Source: Vicinamibacterales bacterium (GTDB lineage: Bacteria > Acidobacteriota > Vicinamibacteria > Vicinamibacterales > UBA2999). From it: a stretch of DNA of 64,000 bases. Shown piece by piece: positions 9,022 to 19,801 of the stretch. The stretch lies in the NCBI GenBank assembly GCA_030680175.1, contig JAUXWO010000092.1, forward strand, positions 1 through 64,000, written 5' to 3'. Position numbers and translations under genes: made by a program. The notes under the pieces are model-generated. The model searched no databases and was not told where the DNA came from. It saw only the letters and a list, made by a program, of their open reading frames with translations. Within the stretch, counting starts at the first letter, position 1, and every line of letters starts with the position of its first letter.

Positions 9022-10419
9022 GTGAAATTCATGGCGAGAGTGTCTCGGGTGCGTTGGGTTGCGGTGGGTGCGGTGGCCTTGCTGTGGGTGCTGTCGAACG
9101 GTTCGGCGCCTGAGGCGCGGGCGCAGGAGGCGGGGTTCACCACCGAGGGGCTGGCGTCGTGGTGGGACGGCCACCATGTGGATCTGCCGAGGCCGCCGCT
9201 CATCACCCACGCCGAGGTGGACACGCGCCTGCAGCGCGTGGCGGCTTCCGACCCCGGGTTCTTCACCCTCGCCACGCTCGGCGCCTCCAACGAGGGGCGC
9301 GCGATTCGCCATCTGGCGTTCGGGCGCGGGCCGTTCCACGTGCTGATGTGGTCGCAGATGCACGGCGACGAGCCGACCGCCACGCGCGCGCTGTTCGACC
9401 TGATCGCCTTCTTCCACATGCGCCGCGACGAGCCGGCGGTGGCGCGCATGCTCGACGCCCTCACCATCCACATGGTGCCGATGCTCAACCCCGACGGCGC
9501 CGAGCGCTTCCAGCGCCGCAACCTGCAGGGCATCGACATCAACCGGGATGCGCTGATGCTTCAGACGCCGGAGGGGCGCCTGCTGAAGGACCTGCGCGAC
9601 CAGCTCAACCCGCGCCTCGGCTTCAACCTGCACAACCAGGGGTGGCGCACGTCGGTCGCCGGCACCGGCCAGCCGGCCTCGATCTCACTGCTGGCTGTGT
9701 CGTTCGACGAGGCCCGCAGCGACAATCCCGGCCGCCTCCTCGCGAAGAAGGTGGCCGGCGTGATGCGCGACAGCATCGAACCGCTCGCCGCCGGCCGCAT
9801 CGGCAAGTACGACGATGAGTTCGAGCCGCGCGCGTTCGGGGACAACATCACGAAGTGGGGCACGCCCGTGGTGCTCGTCGAGACCGGCCCGTGGCCGGGC
9901 CCCGACCACGATACGCACCTCGTGCGCCTGAACTTCGTCCTGCTCGTCTCGGCCCTCGACGCCCTGGCCACCGGGCGCGCCGAGGCCGCCAGCCCCGATC
10001 GTTACGAATCGCTGCCCTTCAACGGGTCGAGCGTGCTCTACCAGTTGATCCGCCGCGCCACCGTGGTCATGGGCAACGGCGTGGCGCCGTTCCGCGCCGA
10101 CATCGGGATTACGGGCACCCGCACGGTGCGCCCGGTGGAGGGACAGCGCACGATCGTGATCGTGAAGCGGATCGACGAGTGGGGCGACCTGAGCACCTTT
10201 GGCGGGCTGGAGGAGATCGACGGCAGCGACCTCTGGGCCACACCCATCTGGTCCCCCGCCCTCAAGATCGGCGATGTCGTCACGCTGCCGGACTTTGCGT
10301 CCCGTACGGCCGCCACGATCGGTCCGGCCCAGCCCGCCAACCTCGTGCTGCTCAAGCCGGTGGGCAATGATCGCTTCCGCGTCGACCGCCTCATCATGGC
10401 GGAGGAGATAGTTCGGTAG
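9022..10419 (+). CDS. Exported M14-family zinc carboxypeptidase
   Basis: A signal peptide covers about residues 1-35 (cleavage near EARAQEAG), followed by an M14 domain. Zinc ligands are H114 and E117 in MHGDEPT and H204 in FNLHNQ. The catalytic glutamate is probably E287 in VVLVETGPWP. NPDGAERFQRRNLQGIDINRD supplies the substrate-binding arginines usual in the family. The C-terminal third (about 330-465) is beta-rich and may be an accessory domain. It should cleave peptides or amino-acid conjugates in the periplasm or outside the cell. The GTG at 9022 is used here; an ATG at 9031 would shorten the leader by three residues. The stop codon leads into a family A element. Confidence 0.87.
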   Translation: MKFMARVSRVRWVAVGAVALLWVLSNGSAPEARAQEAGFTTEGLASWWDGHHVDLPRPPLITHAEVDTRLQRVAASDPGFFTLATLGASNEGRAIRHLAFGRGPFHVLMWSQMHGDEPTATRALFDLIAFFHMRRDEPAVARMLDALTIHMVPMLNPDGAERFQRRNLQGIDINRDALMLQTPEGRLLKDLRDQLNPRLGFNLHNQGWRTSVAGTGQPASISLLAVSFDEARSDNPGRLLAKKVAGVMRDSIEPLAAGRIGKYDDEFEPRAFGDNITKWGTPVVLVETGPWPGPDHDTHLVRLNFVLLVSALDALATGRAEAASPDRYESLPFNGSSVLYQLIRRATVVMGNGVAPFRADIGITGTRTVRPVEGQRTIVIVKRIDEWGDLSTFGGLEEIDGSDLWATPIWSPALKIGDVVTLPDFASRTAATIGPAQPANLVLLKPVGNDRFRVDRLIMAEEIVR

Positions 10420-10424
10420 ATCAT

Positions 10425-10733
10425 GGCATCTGGTGATCTCGTGATGTGGTGATGTGGTGATGGATGTGGCGATGTGAAGATGCTCGGCGCCTCCGGCGTG
10501 GATGTATCTTCTGATCTTGGGCGGCGGCGGCGAGCGCAGAGGTCGCTCCAGCAGATACATCCACGCGCCGCCGCCAGGAACGCGCAACCTGCGGCCATGG
10601 CCGGCGCCTGATCGCGGCGGCGGCGTGTCCGAAGATCAATAGATAGGTGCACCCGTCGTCAGTAAGATCGTCACATCGAACATCCAATCACCACGTCACC
10701 ACATCACGAGTTCACCAGATAATCTATCTACCT
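10425..10733. repeat. Family A inverted-repeat element with inner hairpin
   Basis: This fills the 322-bp gap between two genes. The left arm (about 10430-10478) is built of GGTGATGTGGTGAT. The right arm (about 10672-10722) is its inverted form, ATCACCACGTCACCACATCAC. In the core, GCGTGGATGTATCT (10496-10509) is matched exactly by AGATACATCCACGC (10553-10566). The element ends in CTATCTACCTATCTATCT, directly against the start codon of the next gene. Confidence 0.8.
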
Positions 10734-10741
10734 ATCTATCT

Positions 10742-12106
10742 ATGTCCCTCGTTCTAGATGCGCTCCGAGCTGTATTGGGTGATCGGCTGTCCACGGCGGC
10801 GGCCGTGCGCGAGCACCACAGCCACGGCGAGTCGTGGCACGATCCCGCGCCGCCAGATGCCGTCGCCTTCCCGGTGTCCACCGCCGAGGTGAGCGCGATC
10901 GTGGCGTGCTGCGCGGCGCACGCGACGCCGATCATCCCGTTCGGCATGGGCAGCTCGCTCGAAGGGCACGTGCACGCCTACTCGGGCGGCGTCACCATCG
11001 ACCTGACGCGGATGGCGCGCCTCTGCCGCCTGAGCGCCGAGGACATGGACGTGACCGTCGAGGCCGGCCTCACCCACCGCGCCCTGAACGCCCAGCTCAA
11101 GAACACCGGCCTGATGTTCCCCGTGGACCCGGGCGCCGACGCCACGATCGGCGGCATGGCCGCGACGCGCGCGTCGGGGACGACGGCGGTGCGGTACGGG
11201 ACGATGCGGGAGAACGTGCTGGGGTTGACGGTGGTGCTCGCGGACGGCCGCGTCATCCACACCGGCGGCCGCGCCCGCAAGTCGTCGTCAGGGTACGACC
11301 TGACCCGCCTGTTCGTCGGCTCGGAGGGAACGCTCGGCGTCATCACCGAGGTGACCCTCCGGCTGCACGGCCGCCCCGAGTCGGTGGCGGCGGCGGTGTG
11401 TCCGTTCACGTCGATGGAGGGCGCCGCGCGCGCGGTCATCACGACGATTCAGCTCGGCATTCCGGTGGCGCGCATCGAGATCATCGACGAGGCGCAGCTG
11501 GCGATCGTCAACCGCTTCTCGAAGACCGACTTCCCGCTCGCGCCCACGCTCTTCTTCGAGTTCCACGGCCCGAGCCAGGCGAACGTCGAGGAGCAGGCGC
11601 GTATGGTCGAGGAGATCGCCGGCGAGCACGGGGCCACCGGCTTCCGCTGGACGACGACCCCCGAGGAGCGCGCGACGCTGTGGGAGGCGCGGCACAACGT
11701 GCTCTATGCGACCATCGCCTCGCGGCCCGGCGCCAAACCCTGGACCACCGACATCTGCGTCCCCATCGCCCACCTCGCCGAGTGCATCGTCGAGACGCAG
11801 GCGGACCTGGCGGCGTCGGGCGTGGTCGCGCCGCTCGTGGGGCACGCGGGGGACGGCAACTTCCATCTGATCTTCATGGTGGATCTGGAGGACCCGTCGG
11901 ACCTGGCGCGCGTCAAGGCGCTCAACGGCCGTCTCGTGGAGCGCGCGCTGCGCTTCGGCGGCACCTGTACGGGGGAGCATGGCGTCGGCATCGGCAAGCT
12001 CCCGTACCTGGAGGCCGAGCACGGCGCGTCGCTCGACGTGATGCGAACGATCAAGCGCGCCCTCGATCCGCAGAACATCATGAACCCGGGCAAGCTCATC
12101 CCCTGA
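10742..12106 (+). CDS. FAD-linked D-lactate/glycolate-type oxidase (GlcD/DLD family)
   Basis: The 454-residue protein has a PCMH-type FAD-binding domain (about residues 35-215) with PFGMGSSLEGH, the pyrophosphate-binding GADATIGGMAATRASG and YGTMRENVLGL. The C-terminal FAD-oxidase domain ends in the signature CTGEHGVGIGKLPYL and DPQNIMNPGKL. The conserved HAGDGNFH lies near residue 378. It should oxidise a 2-hydroxyacid such as D-lactate or glycolate and pass electrons to the respiratory chain. The iron-sulfur partner GlcF is not adjacent, which fits the single-subunit cytochrome-linked DLD branch. No Shine-Dalgarno sequence is visible: the ATG follows CTATCT repeats directly, so it may be poorly or unusually initiated. 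Confidence 0.88.
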   Translation: MSLVLDALRAVLGDRLSTAAAVREHHSHGESWHDPAPPDAVAFPVSTAEVSAIVACCAAHATPIIPFGMGSSLEGHVHAYSGGVTIDLTRMARLCRLSAEDMDVTVEAGLTHRALNAQLKNTGLMFPVDPGADATIGGMAATRASGTTAVRYGTMRENVLGLTVVLADGRVIHTGGRARKSSSGYDLTRLFVGSEGTLGVITEVTLRLHGRPESVAAAVCPFTSMEGAARAVITTIQLGIPVARIEIIDEAQLAIVNRFSKTDFPLAPTLFFEFHGPSQANVEEQARMVEEIAGEHGATGFRWTTTPEERATLWEARHNVLYATIASRPGAKPWTTDICVPIAHLAECIVETQADLAASGVVAPLVGHAGDGNFHLIFMVDLEDPSDLARVKALNGRLVERALRFGGTCTGEHGVGIGKLPYLEAEHGASLDVMRTIKRALDPQNIMNPGKLIP

Positions 12107-12260
12107 CACGTACTGACACGTACGTACAAACACGAAGGACACGAAGGACACGAAGACGTACCAATCTCTTTCACGTCACACACGCGAGCATCGCTCCGGG
12201 AATGCCAAGTGTTTCTTCATGCCCTTCGTGGCCTTCGGGTCCTTCGTGTTTTGTGCGTGA
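12104..12260. repeat. Family B inverted-repeat element
   Basis: The left arm ACAAACACGAAGGACACGAAG (from about 12124) is mirrored by CTTCGTGGCCTTCGGGTCC and CTTCGTGTTTTGT (about 12224-12254). The core is about 70 bp. It overlaps the stop codon of the oxidase gene and lies just upstream of the topoisomerase gene. It is the same family as 641-840. Confidence 0.8.
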
Positions 12261-12289
12261 TGCCCCCGGCTGCGATACAGTAGGGATCC

Positions 12290-14698
<2,409 letters not shown>

Positions 14699-14730
14699 GA
14701 CGACAGCACCGGTCAGTCACGGCTACATCG

Positions 14731-14756
14731 TTAAAATATTCAGCATAATATTTTAA
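14731..14756. promoter_or_regulatory. AT-rich perfect palindrome, candidate operator of the Fic gene
   Basis: TTAAAATATT (14731-14740) and AATATTTTAA (14747-14756) are exact reverse complements around CAGCAT. Such an AT-only dyad stands out in this GC-rich DNA. It lies 30 bp before the fic start codon. The Fic protein ends in a winged-helix domain, so autoregulation at this site is the obvious hypothesis. Confidence 0.55.
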
Positions 14757-14785
14757 CCATCGTCGTGATGTGTTAGCCTGCTTAT

Positions 14786-15949
14786 ATGGACCGGGAGCAG
14801 TTCGGGCCCCAGGCGCCGGGCAGGCTTGTCGCCGTCACCGACGGCCCGGCTGACGCGAGGCACGCGTTCGTTCCCGACGCACTGCCGCCGGCCTGGCCCT
14901 GGCCCGTGCGGCTCTGGCCGCGGCTCGTCGAGGCGCGCACGGCGCTCGCAGCGCTCGACGGCGTGGGCCGGCACCTCCCGAACGCGGCGATCCTGCTGCG
15001 CCCCATCCAGTTGCGAGAGGCCCAGCTCTCGTCTCAGCTCGAAGGCACGGTCACCGATCCGCGCCAGCAGGCGCTCTTCCAGGCCGATCCGTCCTATCCC
15101 GGTTCGGACACGGACCCCGCGAACGCCTTTCGCGAGGTCTTCAACTACGGCGTGGCGCTCGGCCTTCGTCTGCGTGGATCGCGCGAGCAGCCGCTGTCGC
15201 TGCTGGCCGTCAGGCAACTGCATCAGGTGCTGATGGACGGCGTCCGCGGCCAGGACGAGCGGCCCGGCGAATTCCGGACGGTCCAGAACCGGATCGGGCG
15301 GCCCGCCCGGTTCGTCCCCGTCCCGCCGGCGCACCTTGCCGGGGTGCTCGCCGACTTCGAGTCGTACCTCGGCGGCCGGAGCGACGATGGGTTCGATCCG
15401 TTGGTGAGGGCGTTCCTCGCGCACTACCAGTTCGAGGCGATTCATCCGTTCCGCGACGGCAACGGCCGCGTGGGCCGGCTGCTGCTCGCGCTCACGATGG
15501 CCGACTGGTGCGGGCTGGCGGGCCAGTGGCTCTACATGAGCGCGTATTTTGAACGGCACAAGCAGGCCTACATGGACCTGCTGCTCGCGGTGAGCACCGA
15601 CGCCGCGTGGGAGGCCTGGATCGAGTTCTGCCTGCGGGGCGTCGTCGAGGAGTCGCGCGATACCGAGCGCCGGTGCGAGCGTCTGCTCGCGCTCCACCGC
15701 GACTTTCACGCGCGGGTGGCCGCGAGCAAGGGCGCCAGCGTCCGGCTGGCCGCGCTCGTGGACCGTCTCTTCGAGCAGCCCGCCGTCACCGTCACGTGGG
15801 TGCGCGATCACTTCGCCGTCACGCATCCCACGGCGCGTGCGGACCTCGCGCGGCTCGAGCAACTCGGCATCGTCGAGCGGCTCGAGGGGCAGTCGCAGAT
15901 CACCTACTACTGCCGGCGGCTCTACGACGTCATGTACGACGCGGCGTAA
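14786..15949 (+). CDS. Fic-domain AMP-transferase with winged-helix tail
   Basis: The 387-residue protein has an N-terminal Fic_N segment carrying the inhibitory helix SSQLEG (S82 to E86). This is the class II arrangement in which the glutamate blocks the active site. The Fic core holds the motif IHPFRDGNGRVGR, with catalytic H220. The C-terminal part (about 320-387) has a helix-turn-helix-like stretch VTHPTARADLARLEQLGIVERL. The family transfers AMP, or sometimes another nucleotide moiety, to hydroxyl groups of target proteins. Autoinhibition and the palindrome upstream suggest tightly held expression. No antitoxin gene is adjacent, as expected for class II. Confidence 0.92.
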   Translation: MDREQFGPQAPGRLVAVTDGPADARHAFVPDALPPAWPWPVRLWPRLVEARTALAALDGVGRHLPNAAILLRPIQLREAQLSSQLEGTVTDPRQQALFQADPSYPGSDTDPANAFREVFNYGVALGLRLRGSREQPLSLLAVRQLHQVLMDGVRGQDERPGEFRTVQNRIGRPARFVPVPPAHLAGVLADFESYLGGRSDDGFDPLVRAFLAHYQFEAIHPFRDGNGRVGRLLLALTMADWCGLAGQWLYMSAYFERHKQAYMDLLLAVSTDAAWEAWIEFCLRGVVEESRDTERRCERLLALHRDFHARVAASKGASVRLAALVDRLFEQPAVTVTWVRDHFAVTHPTARADLARLEQLGIVERLEGQSQITYYCRRLYDVMYDAA

Positions 15950-15964
15950 GACGGCCGCCTGCCC

Positions 15965-16015
15965 CGCACGAGCCGGAGGTCGAGGTGCCGGCGCACTTCC
16001 GGCCGGTCGGGCCGC
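15965..16015 (-). pseudogene. Possible relic of a GNAT C-terminus
   Basis: Read on the minus strand, this stretch gives RPEVRRHLDLRLVR. It closely resembles WPDVRRHLELKLARV, the last residues of the GNAT encoded at 17996-18613. Nothing else of an acetyltransferase is present. It may be the tail of a lost paralogue or a small duplication; a chance match in so short a piece cannot be excluded. Confidence 0.3.
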
Positions 16016-16036
16016 AGGCCCTGCGCCAGCCCTGCG

Positions 16037-17173
16037 CTAGCGCTTGATGAAACCCAGCGTCAGCCCCGTCTCGGCGAAGTCGGGGAGATAGGTCGTGCCG
16101 GTCATCACGCCGCTCGGAGACGTGGCCCGGACCAGCGTCCAGAGTGAGCCGTCCACCTCGACGGCCGTACCGCGGCCGTTGCGGCTCAGCACGTAGCTGA
16201 CGCGGCCGCCGGTCCCCGGAACGCCGCGGTGTCCGACCACGCTGCCGGCCGCGGTCAGCCCGGTGATGACGTCGTCGTACTCGTCGCCCCACGGGTACGC
16301 GGCAGGCGAGCCAGGAAGCGCGAATGTCTCCACCGACCCGTCGGGATGCCGCAGGAAGCCGATGGAACCGCCTTCGACCGGCGTGTTGCCAGCCCATTCG
16401 ATGAACACGTACCGCCCCGTGACGGTGCCCGCGGCGTTGATGCCCGTCGGGTGGACGAGTTCGATATTGACTCTCGTCGTGGCGGAGTTCAGCGGCACGT
16501 GCGGGATGTCGATCATGCTGACCGCGCCGCTCGCGTCGCGATGGAACGCGCCGGCGAACGCCGATCCGTTGGACGGATGATCCTGAGCGATGCCCGCGAT
16601 CGCGCCTGTGGTGTTGATGACCGTCGGCAGGTAGATGTGGTCGCCCGGTCCCGTCACTTCCTCGACCTCGCCGCGGGGCGACACGACGAACCCGGCGCCG
16701 CGCGAGAACGCCGAGTCGATGTACGCGCCAATCATCGCGCCGCGGTCATTGATGCCAGACAACAGCGTGAGGCCGGCGCCGGGCATGTCGAACGGCGTGA
16801 TGTGGCCGTCCGGCGTCCGCACGAAGCCACGCGCCAGCACCGACGTCGAGTAGTAGGCGCCGACGACCGTGCCGGAGAGGTTGAGGCTCACGTACTGGGT
16901 GAAGCCCGCGGAGTCGGCGAGTTCGAGGGGCGAGATGACGCCCCTGGCGTCGCGGACGAACGCACCGGTGTCGCCGGTATCCGACATGTACAGGCCGGCC
17001 ACCACCCCGCGGTTGTTCACCGTCAGTGGCAGCGTGGTGTGCGCGCCCGGCACGGCGAACGTGACTGTCGACTGCGCGGCGACAGGGTGAGCGGCCACCA
17101 GCAGGGCGATGGCGGGGATGAGCGTCCGGAGAAGATGCAGGCTGGGGAGGGGGTGTCTCATGAATGGCAGCAT
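16037..17173 (-). CDS. Secreted HAF-repeat protein
   Basis: A signal peptide (about residues 1-33, ending AHPVAAQS) is followed by about seven beta-rich repeats of 45-50 residues. Each has an INDRGAMIGAY/VNNRGVVAGLY-like core followed by a stretch such as GFVRTPDGHITPFDMPGAG. This is the pattern of the HAF extracellular repeat family, predicted to form a propeller-like surface or secreted protein. No catalytic motif is seen and the role is unknown. The gene starts 41 bp from the stop of the LuxR regulator on the same strand and could be its target or co-transcribed with it. Confidence 0.75.
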   Translation of the reverse strand: MLPFMRHPLPSLHLLRTLIPAIALLVAAHPVAAQSTVTFAVPGAHTTLPLTVNNRGVVAGLYMSDTGDTGAFVRDARGVISPLELADSAGFTQYVSLNLSGTVVGAYYSTSVLARGFVRTPDGHITPFDMPGAGLTLLSGINDRGAMIGAYIDSAFSRGAGFVVSPRGEVEEVTGPGDHIYLPTVINTTGAIAGIAQDHPSNGSAFAGAFHRDASGAVSMIDIPHVPLNSATTRVNIELVHPTGINAAGTVTGRYVFIEWAGNTPVEGGSIGFLRHPDGSVETFALPGSPAAYPWGDEYDDVITGLTAAGSVVGHRGVPGTGGRVSYVLSRNGRGTAVEVDGSLWTLVRATSPSGVMTGTTYLPDFAETGLTLGFIKR

Positions 17174-17214
17174 AGGCAGGCCGCCGCCGGCGGGCTACCC
17201 CCGCACGTGGGGGG

Positions 17215-18015
17215 TCAAGAGCCGAGGAGATGTTTCAGCGCGAAGACGGTCGCGCCGTGGCGGCTGTCCTGATCGAGCTTGCGGACGATGTTGCCGACGT
17301 GCTCCTGGATGGTGTGCAGGCTGCGGCCGAGGATCGTCGCGATCTCCCGGTTCTGATGTCCCTCGGTCATCAGCAGGAGCACGTCCGCCTCACGCGCGGT
17401 GAGGCCCGCGGCCTGCAGCCGCTCGCGCGGCGACGGGCGCGGATTCGGCTCGGTGCGCCACGGGTCGCCGTGCCGGCGCCACGCCAGCAGGAAGTGCGGC
17501 GCGAAGGCGTCGAGCAGCGCGCAGTGTCGCGACGTGAAGTCCGCGCGCCGGCGAATGAGCGCCAGGCCGGCGACGGTCGTCTCGTCGACGGTAATCGGCA
17601 GGCAGACGCCGTAGAGCAGGCCCAGCCGCCGGAGGCACGTCTGGTAGTGGCGGCTCCGGCGCCACTCGGCCATCGGCACGATGTCCGAAATCCGTCTCGC
17701 GCGCCGATCGCCCGTGCGCGCGTAGTAGGCCACCCACGGATTGTCCTCGGGATGCGCGACGTAGTGCGCGGTTTCCTCCGGCGTGAACGGGTTGTCGGGC
17801 GCGCTCCGGTGGAGGAGCCGCCCGCTGGCCCGGTCGAGGACGTGGATGTTGATCAGATCCGCCGGCAACAGGCGTCCCAGCGCCGCCAGGACCGCCGCGG
17901 TGAAGTCCGCGTGGCCGCGCGCGACGTTCATCTCGTAGACGGCGTCGAACAGCGGGCGCCACAGCCGTGGGTCGATGTCCGCCTCGCCGGCCGGCTCATC
18001 GACGCGGTCGTTCAT
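17215..18015 (-). CDS. LuxR-family transcriptional regulator
   Basis: The 266-residue protein has an N-terminal region of about 190 residues, probably a GAF/autoinducer-like sensory fold. A C-terminal LuxR helix-turn-helix (about 203-260) reads LTAREADVLLLMTEGHQNREIA with HTIQEHVGNIVRKL as the recognition helix. The ligand is unknown. Its first 20 bases overlap the end of the GNAT gene upstream on the same strand, so the two are almost certainly translated from one mRNA. The HAF-repeat gene follows within 41 bp. Confidence 0.85.
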   Translation of the reverse strand: MNDRVDEPAGEADIDPRLWRPLFDAVYEMNVARGHADFTAAVLAALGRLLPADLINIHVLDRASGRLLHRSAPDNPFTPEETAHYVAHPEDNPWVAYYARTGDRRARRISDIVPMAEWRRSRHYQTCLRRLGLLYGVCLPITVDETTVAGLALIRRRADFTSRHCALLDAFAPHFLLAWRRHGDPWRTEPNPRPSPRERLQAAGLTAREADVLLLMTEGHQNREIATILGRSLHTIQEHVGNIVRKLDQDSRHGATVFALKHLLGS

Positions 18016-18613
18016 CGTCGGTCCTGACTCGTGCCAGCTTGAGCTCCAGGTGCCGGCGCACGTCCGGCCACTCGCCCGCGAGCACGCTGTACATCACCGT
18101 GTCGCGGATCGTGCCGTCCCGGCGCGGATGGTGATGGCGGATCACGCCGTCCTTCTTCGCGCCAAGCGCCTCGATGGCGCGCTGCGACCGGAAGTTGAAG
18201 TTGTCGGTCCGGAGCCCGACCACCTGGCAGCCCAGCGTCTCGAACGCATGCGCGAAGAGCAGGCGCTTGCACGCCGTGTTGACGTGCGTGTGCTGCCAGC
18301 GCGCGCCGTACCACGTGTAGCCGATCTCCACCCGGTCCGCCGCGGGGACGATGTCGTGGTAGCGGGTGCTGCCCACGATGCTGTCCGAGGCGAGGTCGCG
18401 GACGGCCCACGGCAGCATGTGCCCGGCGTCGCGTCCGCCGAGCGCGTCGGCGATGTACGCGCGCGTCTGCTCCGGCTCGGGCACTGACGTGAACCACAGC
18501 TCCCAGAGCCGCCCGTCGGCGGCCGCCGCGGCGAGGGCGTCGTGGTGGTCGAGCGTCAGCGGCTCCAGGCGGACGCCGTGGCCTTCGAGCGTGACGGGAC
18601 GGGGTTCGATCAC
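17996..18613 (-). CDS. GNAT-family N-acetyltransferase (RimJ/RimL type)
   Basis: The 205-residue protein opens with VTLEGHGVRLEPLTLDHHDAL, typical of the RimJ/RimL branch. It carries VEIGYTWYGARWQHTHVNTACKR as the acetyl-CoA-binding segment and LRTDNFNFRSQRAIEALGAKKDG as the C-terminal helix and strand. It should transfer an acetyl group to an amine on a small molecule or a protein N-terminus; the target is unknown. Start is GTG at 18613 with GAGGAG before it. It is translationally coupled to the LuxR gene by a 20-base overlap. Confidence 0.85.
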   Translation of the reverse strand: MIEPRPVTLEGHGVRLEPLTLDHHDALAAAAADGRLWELWFTSVPEPEQTRAYIADALGGRDAGHMLPWAVRDLASDSIVGSTRYHDIVPAADRVEIGYTWYGARWQHTHVNTACKRLLFAHAFETLGCQVVGLRTDNFNFRSQRAIEALGAKKDGVIRHHHPRRDGTIRDTVMYSVLAGEWPDVRRHLELKLARVRTDDERPRR

Positions 18614-18924
18614 AGCGACTCCTCAGTCAGACGGCACTGGCCGGGCGGCACGGGGCGCCGGGACCCCGGGTTGCCGCGCCCGCCCGCCGTCCGATAATAC
18701 GGCATCGTCGCATGCCGTCTCCTCCCGAGATCACCCGTCTCCTCGAGACCGGCAGGTGCGCCAGGCGATCGAGCGCCTCGACCGCGGTCTCGACGCGCGC
18801 GGACAGGGTGACGACGGGCAGGGCGGTGACGAACGGCCGTCGAAGCCAGGCAAAGGCCAGACGCGCCCGAGCCCGCGCGGGACCGCCGTCTCACGATCAG
18901 AAGAAGGTGTCGAGGAATGCGGCC
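18614..18924. other. Gene-free gap with possible eroded coding scraps
   Basis: No intact gene is visible. On the plus strand an ATG at 18712 begins MPSPPEITRLLE, which resembles the start of the ECF sigma factors common in Acidobacteria but breaks off after 12 codons. On the minus strand around 18765-18880 one frame reads RRPFVTALPVV and TAVEALDRLAHL, faintly like the winged-helix tail of Fic proteins. Both are weak. The gap also holds the GNAT promoter region. Confidence 0.3.
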
Positions 18925-19794
18925 TCACCGCGCGGGCGTCACTACTCGCGCAAGCCGCACGTGCGGGCCGATCGGCGGCAGGTCGAACACGTCGCCCTCG
19001 TCCGCGAAGCCGTGGCGCCGATAGAACCCCGCGGCATCCACCCGCGCGTTACACCACAGCCGTCCGCCACCGCGGCGCGCGACTTCGGCCGCGAACGCCT
19101 CCACGATGAGGCCGCCCAGTCCCCGGCCCCGTGACGCGGGCTCGGTCGCCATGCCGCGCAATCGCCAGGCGCCGTCCTCCTCGAACATCGATCCCACCGC
19201 CACCACGCGCCCGCCACGCCGCACGGCCAGATGCAGCGTGCACGCCTTGTCGTCGCCGGGGTAGTGACAGGCCTCGGGCGGCTGGGCGGGCCGCAGGATC
19301 GAATGGCGCAGCGGCCGAACGACATCGACGGGCACCGGCACAGGGATAGGCACCGCGTCCGCCGGGCGGCTGGCCTGCCCGTCGCGCGCAGACGCCTGCA
19401 GGGCGCGCAGCACCCCCAGCGCCTCGTCGGCGCGGTCGACGGGCACGAAGATGTGATCGTGGTACGCGCCGGCGATCACGTTGCAGCTGAGGCCGGCCTC
19501 GCCGAGCGCCGTCGCGAACGCCGCCGTCAGGCCGACCGCGGCGAGGTCCGACTGCACGCGCAGCGTGATCCACGCCGCGCGGAACAGCACCGGCAGCCCG
19601 GCGCGGATGGCATCGGCTTCGGGCAGGACGACCGTCAGCCCCTCGTCCTCACGCATGGTGGCCACGGGCGAGAGCGCTGCGAGGTCGGCGTCTGCCGGCG
19701 CCACCGCGAACACGTAGACCCCGTCGTGCCGCGCGGGCTCCAGCGACCGGAGCAGGGTGTCGAGCGCCGTCACCGTTCCAGGAACGTCGTGCAT
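18925..19794 (-). CDS. ACT domain fused to GNAT acetyltransferase
   Basis: This is a 289-residue fusion. Residues about 10-135 look like the small-molecule-binding ACT_7/DUF2241 type: GVYVFAVAP, EGLTVVLPEAD, WITLRVQSDLAAVGLTAAFATALGEAG, with the histidines of GAYHDHIFVP. A proline-rich linker (PIPVPVPVDVV) leads to a GNAT domain at about 175-289 with the acetyl-CoA loop EPASRGRGLGGLIVEAF and the ending AAGFYRRHGFADEG. The ACT part may sense an amino acid that controls or is modified by the acetyltransferase; that is inference. The start lies 8 bp after the stop of the ABC permease gene, so it is the third gene of an ATPase-permease-acetyltransferase operon. Confidence 0.8.
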   Translation of the reverse strand: MHDVPGTVTALDTLLRSLEPARHDGVYVFAVAPADADLAALSPVATMREDEGLTVVLPEADAIRAGLPVLFRAAWITLRVQSDLAAVGLTAAFATALGEAGLSCNVIAGAYHDHIFVPVDRADEALGVLRALQASARDGQASRPADAVPIPVPVPVDVVRPLRHSILRPAQPPEACHYPGDDKACTLHLAVRRGGRVVAVGSMFEEDGAWRLRGMATEPASRGRGLGGLIVEAFAAEVARRGGGRLWCNARVDAAGFYRRHGFADEGDVFDLPPIGPHVRLARVVTPAR

Positions 19795-19801
19795 CGTCGT
19801 G

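Noticed and set aside
18712-18747. Start of an ECF sigma factor gene (MPSPPEITRLLE)
   Set aside because: Only 12 codons resemble the family and no sigma region follows in any frame, so it is at most a trace and is recorded only under the gap.
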